IMG/VR virus record: IMGVR_UViG_3300026382_000003
Span: 1-42,899 of that record
DNA from: a virus
Length of the DNA: 42,899 bases
Direction: 5' to 3' (one strand)
This document shows, piece after piece, positions 39,581-42,899 of the stretch. Every line of letters begins with the position of its first letter. Position 1 is the stretch's first letter. The translations under genes were made by a program, and so were the position numbers. Below the pieces are notes generated by a model that was given only the letters and a program-made list of their open reading frames with translations, had not been told where the DNA came from and made no database searches.

Positions 39581-39905
39581 TTTTTACTCTCCTTTTTTTA
39601 TTATGATTATCAAAAATTCGTTTTATCTTCTTTATTAAATTAGGATATTGTTCTACTAGTTGTTTTGAAAAATGAAACATTACATTTACTGTGATGCGAT
39701 AATGTTTAACATATCTTATTTGCGTTCCTTCGTTTAATTTTTGCATATTTTCGGAATATGTATGAAAATATATAGAACAATTAGAGATATCAATATAATG
39801 GCAAACACTGTTTAAAATCTCATTGTCTCTTAATTTGTTATAAATAAATTCATCAAGAATGTTAAATCTTTGATACAATTCATATAATTCTTTTTCAAAA
39901 TTCAT
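39552..39905 (-). CDS. Hypothetical protein, 117 aa
   Basis: Mixed alpha/beta protein with many Tyr, Phe, His and Ile residues and a Lys/Arg/Asn-rich C-terminal tail. No family recognised. Overlaps the genes on both sides, so part of the same leftward operon. Confidence 0.7.
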   Translation of the reverse strand: MNFEKELYELYQRFNILDEFIYNKLRDNEILNSVCHYIDISNCSIYFHTYSENMQKLNEGTQIRYVKHYRITVNVMFHFSKQLVEQYPNLIKKIKRIFDNHNKKRRVKNESNKNMSF

Positions 39906-40434
39906 TGTTACTCCTTTGTTTTAGAATGTTAAATGGAAATCTATTTGTTAATCTATAAAATTCAATTAATCCTTTTTCATCGGGATAAATTGACTCTATT
40001 ATCTCTAAAGTTTTTAAAATTGTTTGGTTTGTAACCTCAAAACCTTCATCAATTAGGCTTTTAAACATCTTCTCTATTCTTGAAGGTTTTATACCTAAAT
40101 CAAATTCGTTGGTTCTTTTAAATTTTTGATAGAAATAAACTCCAATTAAGCCCATTAACAATGGTTGACAATCTTGAGAAATTTCATCTTCCAATTTTGA
40201 CAATCTTTTAAAGAAAAAATTTACTACTTTTTTATTTCCAAATGATGGACGCAATCTTTTAAGTTTTTTATAAATAGAAAAGATGATAACATCATCATCG
40301 TCTTCTGCTTCTGCCATATCACATTTTAAATCTTTTGTTTTTGGGTCAATTAAACCTAATTGATTTAATCCTTCCATCAAAAAAGATAAAGAAAATAGAA
40401 GTAAAGCTCTTTCTTTTAATTGTTTTTTTGTCAT
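39895..40434 (-). CDS. Hypothetical helical protein, 179 aa
   Basis: All-helical composition with an acidic DDDDV segment near residue 46 and a basic C-terminus. Hydrophobic stretch LLLFSLSFLMEGLNQLGLI near the start is more likely a buried helix than a TM segment. No family. AAAGGA precedes ATG. Confidence 0.72.
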   Translation of the reverse strand: MTKKQLKERALLLFSLSFLMEGLNQLGLIDPKTKDLKCDMAEAEDDDDVIIFSIYKKLKRLRPSFGNKKVVNFFFKRLSKLEDEISQDCQPLLMGLIGVYFYQKFKRTNEFDLGIKPSRIEKMFKSLIDEGFEVTNQTILKTLEIIESIYPDEKGLIEFYRLTNRFPFNILKQRSNNEF

Positions 40435-40451
40435 CTAAATTTTCCTTTTTT

Positions 40452-40772
40452 TTATTTTCTAATTTCCCTCCATTCATTGTTTATGTCTTTTTCTAAGTAA
40501 ATAACCTTAGCATCTATTGCTTCAGGATGAGTTTCAAGGTAATTGGCTACAAGCATTGCATAACCTGCTAAATCTCTCCAATTGTCTATGAATTTAGAGC
40601 CTCCATTAATTATTCTTGCTAATTTATGAGCTATCATCTCAAAACCTTCATTAACAACAGGGTCTAATTCTTGAACATTTTCAACATGATAAATGTTTTT
40701 TATTTTTTGACTTATTCTTGCTATTTCTTTAAAGTCTCCATAAAATTTTTCTCTTTCTTCTATGATTTTCAT
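40452..40772 (-). CDS. DUF6378-like phage protein, 106 aa
   Basis: REKFYGDF near the start, MIAHKLARI at the centre and DNWRDLAGYAMLVANYL form the signature of a small family usually annotated near dNTP metabolism genes of phages. Function is not established. It lies next to the MazG-like gene, which supports a nucleotide-related role. Confidence 0.78.
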   Translation of the reverse strand: MKIIEEREKFYGDFKEIARISQKIKNIYHVENVQELDPVVNEGFEMIAHKLARIINGGSKFIDNWRDLAGYAMLVANYLETHPEAIDAKVIYLEKDINNEWREIRK

Positions 40773-41074
40773 TATAACTCCTTTATTACTTTCATTTTAC
40801 TTAGCTCTTCTTTATAGTCTAAACCTTGGTCTATACAGTTTTTGACAAACAAATAAAGTTGACCAAATACAGAACCGCCGCTGATGTAAAAATAAGTAGC
40901 TTTTCCTTTTAACCATTTAACAAGCGTTCTCCTACCATCAAAGATATATCTAAAATCTTTGTTTTCGTAAATTAAGACAATATTGTTATCCTGATTTACG
41001 ACAATTTGAAAAAGATTGGGATTTGCAACTTTTAATTGTTTAGATGCTTCTTTTTTTAAGAACTTTAAAATCAT
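40772..41074 (-). CDS. Hypothetical protein, 100 aa
   Basis: Start at 41074 after AAAGGA, overlapping the MazG-like stop (ATGA). A basic helix, then a beta hairpin (FQIVVNQDNNIVLIYENKDFRYIF), then YISGGSVFGQLYLF. No family known. Confidence 0.7.
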   Translation of the reverse strand: MILKFLKKEASKQLKVANPNLFQIVVNQDNNIVLIYENKDFRYIFDGRRTLVKWLKGKATYFYISGGSVFGQLYLFVKNCIDQGLDYKEELSKMKVIKEL

Positions 41075-41613
41075 TTTTGTCCTTTTAAACATTTATCATA
41101 ATTAGCCTTATACCATTTAGCTTTTGCTTCAGGGGATTTGTCTTTTACGAATTTACCATTAATAATTGAGCCAGTTCTACTATTGATTTCTTTTGAAACT
41201 TCATTTAAAACGCATTTTGGGTTATATCCAAGTTTCATTATAGAACCAACAACAAACACGATAATATCTGCAAAGCAATCTACAAGTTTTCCCCTTTCAA
41301 TTGGTTCATGGTTTTTGAAATGTTGAAAAATCGTTTTTGCTCTTTCTCTTGCATATAAGCTTTCATATCCAAGCATTTCAACCAGTTCTTCAAGAATATG
41401 TAATATTTCCGTTTCAAATTCAAAAGGTTGCTCATCTAAAAGTCTATCTTTTTGAAATTTAATGATACCGTCTAATGTGTCTTTATTATCGTTTTTCTTT
41501 GTAATAGAATTCATTTTTTCAGCTATATCCCTAATATCATTTGGTAATGTGCTATATCCTTCTTCTTCAAGAATATCTGCAATTTCTAATAATTTAATAA
41601 GCTCTTTTTGCAT
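41071..41613 (-). CDS. MazG-like nucleotide pyrophosphohydrolase, 180 aa
   Basis: The EELVE motif near 73-77 and DCFADIIV near 115-122 are the metal-binding pairs of the all-alpha NTP pyrophosphatase fold. The KLGYNPKCVLNEVSKEINSR and KDKSPEAKAKWYKANY segments match the phage-type MazG/HisE-like branch. It may clean the dNTP pool or cut alarmones. AAGGAG precedes ATG. Confidence 0.85.
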   Translation of the reverse strand: MQKELIKLLEIADILEEEGYSTLPNDIRDIAEKMNSITKKNDNKDTLDGIIKFQKDRLLDEQPFEFETEILHILEELVEMLGYESLYARERAKTIFQHFKNHEPIERGKLVDCFADIIVFVVGSIMKLGYNPKCVLNEVSKEINSRTGSIINGKFVKDKSPEAKAKWYKANYDKCLKGQK

Positions 41614-41707
41614 ATTTTCTCCTTCCTAAAATAATTGAGATTTTATACCAAATGGATAATAATAAATTCACTATAACCAAGAACATTTTAATTCTTAAAT
41701 AAGTCAT
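41594..41707 (-). CDS. Single-TM small peptide, 37 aa
   Basis: MTYLRIKMFLVIVNLLLSIW, then a basic tail (LGRRKYAKRAY), with AAAGGATTC before ATG. One clear membrane helix. It overlaps the upstream and downstream genes by about 20 bases each, and bridges an otherwise empty 70-base gap. Short, so moderately supported only. Confidence 0.5.
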   Translation of the reverse strand: MTYLRIKMFLVIVNLLLSIWYKISIILGRRKYAKRAY

Positions 41708-41990
41708 TTTGAATCCTTTTGTTTTGGTTAGTTCGATTATCTTTATTGTTGCTCTTTGTTTTAATCCATTCTTTTAATCTTTCTAAGTGTTTTATTTTCT
41801 TGTTTAGCAATTTATGTATCTGACTTACTAAATTCCAGTTAGTTGGTTCTATTTCATATGTATGCTTATGTAGATTTCTCTTTAAGAGCTCTATATCTTT
41901 TTTAGTCTTTTGAACCAACCTTTCTGGGTTTATGTTATGATATTTGCAATATTCATCTAATGATACTCCATAAAGCTTTTCATAAGTCAT
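41688..41990 (-). CDS. Hypothetical helical protein, 100 aa
   Basis: Basic helical protein with a central EIEPTNWN turn made from the dispersed word and a Lys/Asn/Gln-rich C-terminus. No family recognised. Overlaps the next gene upstream by 4 bases. Confidence 0.7.
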   Translation of the reverse strand: MTYEKLYGVSLDEYCKYHNINPERLVQKTKKDIELLKRNLHKHTYEIEPTNWNLVSQIHKLLNKKIKHLERLKEWIKTKSNNKDNRTNQNKRIQNDLFKN

Positions 41991-42199
41991 TGTTTAACCT
42001 TTTTATACCAGTTTTTCCATTCATTAAATGAATGTTTTATTGACTCTATTTCAGTGAATGATAAGTTAAATTCAACCGCTAAAACATTCCACTCTTCATA
42101 TGTTGGTTCTTCTGTTAAGACTTTAAACATATTGGCTTTTTGAATTACAAAAATATCATTACCGTTAGTGTCAATTCCAAATATTGTCTTAACTTTCAT
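41987..42199 (-). CDS. Hypothetical small protein, 70 aa
   Basis: Start at 42199 after AAAAGGA. MKVKTIFGIDTNGNDIFVIQ begins a small beta part, followed by an acidic helical half (EEPTYEEWNVLAVEFN). Unknown function. ATGA-type overlap with the 100-aa gene. Confidence 0.7.
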   Translation of the reverse strand: MKVKTIFGIDTNGNDIFVIQKANMFKVLTEEPTYEEWNVLAVEFNLSFTEIESIKHSFNEWKNWYKKVKQ

Positions 42200-42410
42200 G
42201 TTTTTTCCTTTTACATTCAAATTCCACTATTTTATATTCATCATCATTGTTAAAAATAATCAAATCATCATATTCCTCAAATATTCCGACATTTTTATAT
42301 TCATTTTTTAATTCTTCAAAATATTCTTTTGCCTCATTTTTTGAAGTAAAACAACCCTCAAAAATCAATCCTTCACATTCAATATCCCCTATTATTGCAT
42401 ACATTTTCAT
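42189..42410 (-). CDS. Hypothetical acidic protein, 73 aa
   Basis: MKMYAIIGDIECEGLIFEGCF and on; acidic alpha/beta with three cysteines. GGAGGA before ATG. The pattern of a strand, helix (TSKNEAKEYFEEL) and strand is typical of small early phage proteins, without a name. Confidence 0.7.
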   Translation of the reverse strand: MKMYAIIGDIECEGLIFEGCFTSKNEAKEYFEELKNEYKNVGIFEEYDDLIIFNNDDEYKIVEFECKRKKHES

Positions 42411-42635
42411 TTATTCCTCCTCTATTTCTCTTTCTAAAAATTCTAAAACTTGTTCTTTTGTTGTAAAAACTAGCTCTTCTGAGAACCAACCAATATTTCC
42501 TATCCAATATTTTATTTCAGGTTTTCCATATATATCAACATCAATTTTTATATTAACAACTTTACTTTTTATGATTCTATCGTTGTGTATTACATAGCAT
42601 TTGTCATTTATGTTCAATTTTGTTTCTATTTTCAT
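42411..42635 (-). CDS. Hypothetical small protein, 74 aa
   Basis: Start at 42635 after GGAGGAT and overlapping the stop upstream (ATGA). A beta barrel-like core (NDKCYVIHNDRIIKSKVVNIKI) and a Glu-rich C-terminal helix (TKEQVLEFLEREIEEE). No family recognised. Confidence 0.7.
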   Translation of the reverse strand: MKIETKLNINDKCYVIHNDRIIKSKVVNIKIDVDIYGKPEIKYWIGNIGWFSEELVFTTKEQVLEFLEREIEEE

Positions 42636-42847
42636 TTCATCCTCCATTTCATATTATCGTTTAATATTTCGTCAATTTCAAAAGGTTTGCTTGTTTCGTA
42701 AACGTATAACACAGAACCACCAGAAGCTCCAAAACTTAAAAGATAAACTTGCTCTTGTTGATTTTCTAATGCTTCATACCATGGTTCTCTAATCGAATTA
42801 AAAATTTGTCTAGCTCTGTTCTTACTTTTAATTATTCTCACAATCAT
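42632..42847 (-). CDS. Hypothetical small protein, 71 aa
   Basis: Small alpha/beta protein (LLSFGASGGSVLYVYETSKP) with no recognised family. Its first 25 codons lie in the terminal repeat, so a partial copy occupies bases 1-75. The upstream gene on the circle is 56-484, overlapping by 20 bases. Confidence 0.72.
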   Translation of the reverse strand: MIVRIIKSKNRARQIFNSIREPWYEALENQQEQVYLLSFGASGGSVLYVYETSKPFEIDEILNDNMKWRMK

Positions 42848-42899
42848 ATTTAACTCCTAATTTATCTAATAACATTTTTAGCATTTCTTTTTGTTTGTC
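42773..42899. repeat. Terminal direct repeat, right copy
   Basis: Exact second copy of bases 1-127. Bases 42828-42899 repeat the 3' end of the leftward gene that is complete at 56-484. On the closed circle the two genes overlap by 20 bases, so the leftward operon runs unbroken across the contig junction. Confidence 0.95.

Larger units (their letters stand above)
1..42899. repeat. Dispersed 8-bp word AGAACCAA / TTGGTTCT, about 114 exact copies
   Basis: Reading by eye I find about 60 exact AGAACCAA and about 54 exact TTGGTTCT copies, roughly one per 375 bp, plus dozens of one-mismatch variants such as AGAACCAG, TGAACCAA and GGAACCAA. C is the most common next base (AGAACCAAC). Both orientations occur in both transcription blocks and in every codon frame. 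Examples of the forward word start at 299, 3401, 11549, 11562, 22245, 22252, 34953 and 34960; examples of the reverse word start at 607, 7457, 12527, 20209, 29685 and 37647. The capsid gene has no exact copy. Function is unknown; an uptake-sequence-like role or a site read by a DNA-binding protein are the main options. Confidence 0.93.

Noticed and set aside
1-42899. Alternative genetic code
   Set aside because: TGA, TAA and TAG all end genes at sensible places with stop/start overlaps, and no reassigned stop is needed inside conserved proteins.
1-42899. tRNA genes, integrase or attachment sites
   Set aside because: No tRNA-like cloverleaf signatures, recombinase genes or att-like repeats were seen by reading; a tRNAscan-type search was not possible here.
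1-42899. AGAACCAA as a Chi-like site
   Set aside because: Chi sites are usually biased to one strand relative to replication; here the two orientations are nearly balanced in every region, so this explanation is weaker, though not excluded.

Overview
The window is a complete-looking, circularly closed genome of a tailed phage. The first 127 bases recur exactly as the last 127 bases (42773-42899), so the unique circle is 42,772 bp. It is very AT-rich. Almost every gene has an AAGGAG-type ribosome binding site, and genes are tightly packed with many ATGA stop/start overlaps. No integrase, excisionase or partition gene is visible, so a lytic podovirus-like phage is most likely. The host is probably a low-GC Gram-negative bacterium; Campylobacterota or Fusobacteriota would fit, but the sequence does not prove either.

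Layout: two opposed transcription blocks. The rightward block (about 11.75-35.0 kb) carries packaging, lysis and virion genes in this order: probable small terminase, LydA-like holin, two tiny membrane peptides, M15 endolysin, small basic protein, large terminase, a probable adaptor or tail protein, tail fibre, fibre-assembly chaperone-like proteins and fibre tip, DUF1353 protein, 3-TM holin-like protein, internal or tail proteins, portal, scaffold, N4-gp56-type major capsid protein, and three ejection-type proteins ending in a 1957-residue giant with two HExxH motifs. The leftward block runs from about 11.5 kb through position 1 and around the circle to 35.0 kb. It carries nucleotide metabolism (ThyX, MazG-like), DNA replication and recombination (helicase-like/AEP primase fusion, SSB-like protein with acidic tail, Sak4-like ATPase, Cas4/RecB-like nuclease, SF2 helicase, RuvC-like resolvase), four small DNA-binding regulators and many short unknowns. 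No phage DNA or RNA polymerase is recognisable. The phage probably brings its own priming and recombination and borrows the host polymerases, with a sigma region 4-like protein perhaps redirecting transcription. Promoters with TATAAT boxes overlapped by palindromic operators lie at about 10.1, 15.1 and 36.45 kb.

The most striking signal is not a gene. The 8-bp word AGAACCAA (reverse TTGGTTCT) occurs about 114 times by hand count (about 60 in one orientation, 54 in the other), against one or two expected from base composition. It sits inside genes in all reading frames and in both transcription blocks. It produces recurring EPT, GS, NQ, RTN, LVL and WF residues in unrelated proteins, and in several places it occurs as inverted pairs forming hairpins between genes. 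This resembles the DNA uptake sequences of naturally competent bacteria, but at several times the usual density and in a phage.
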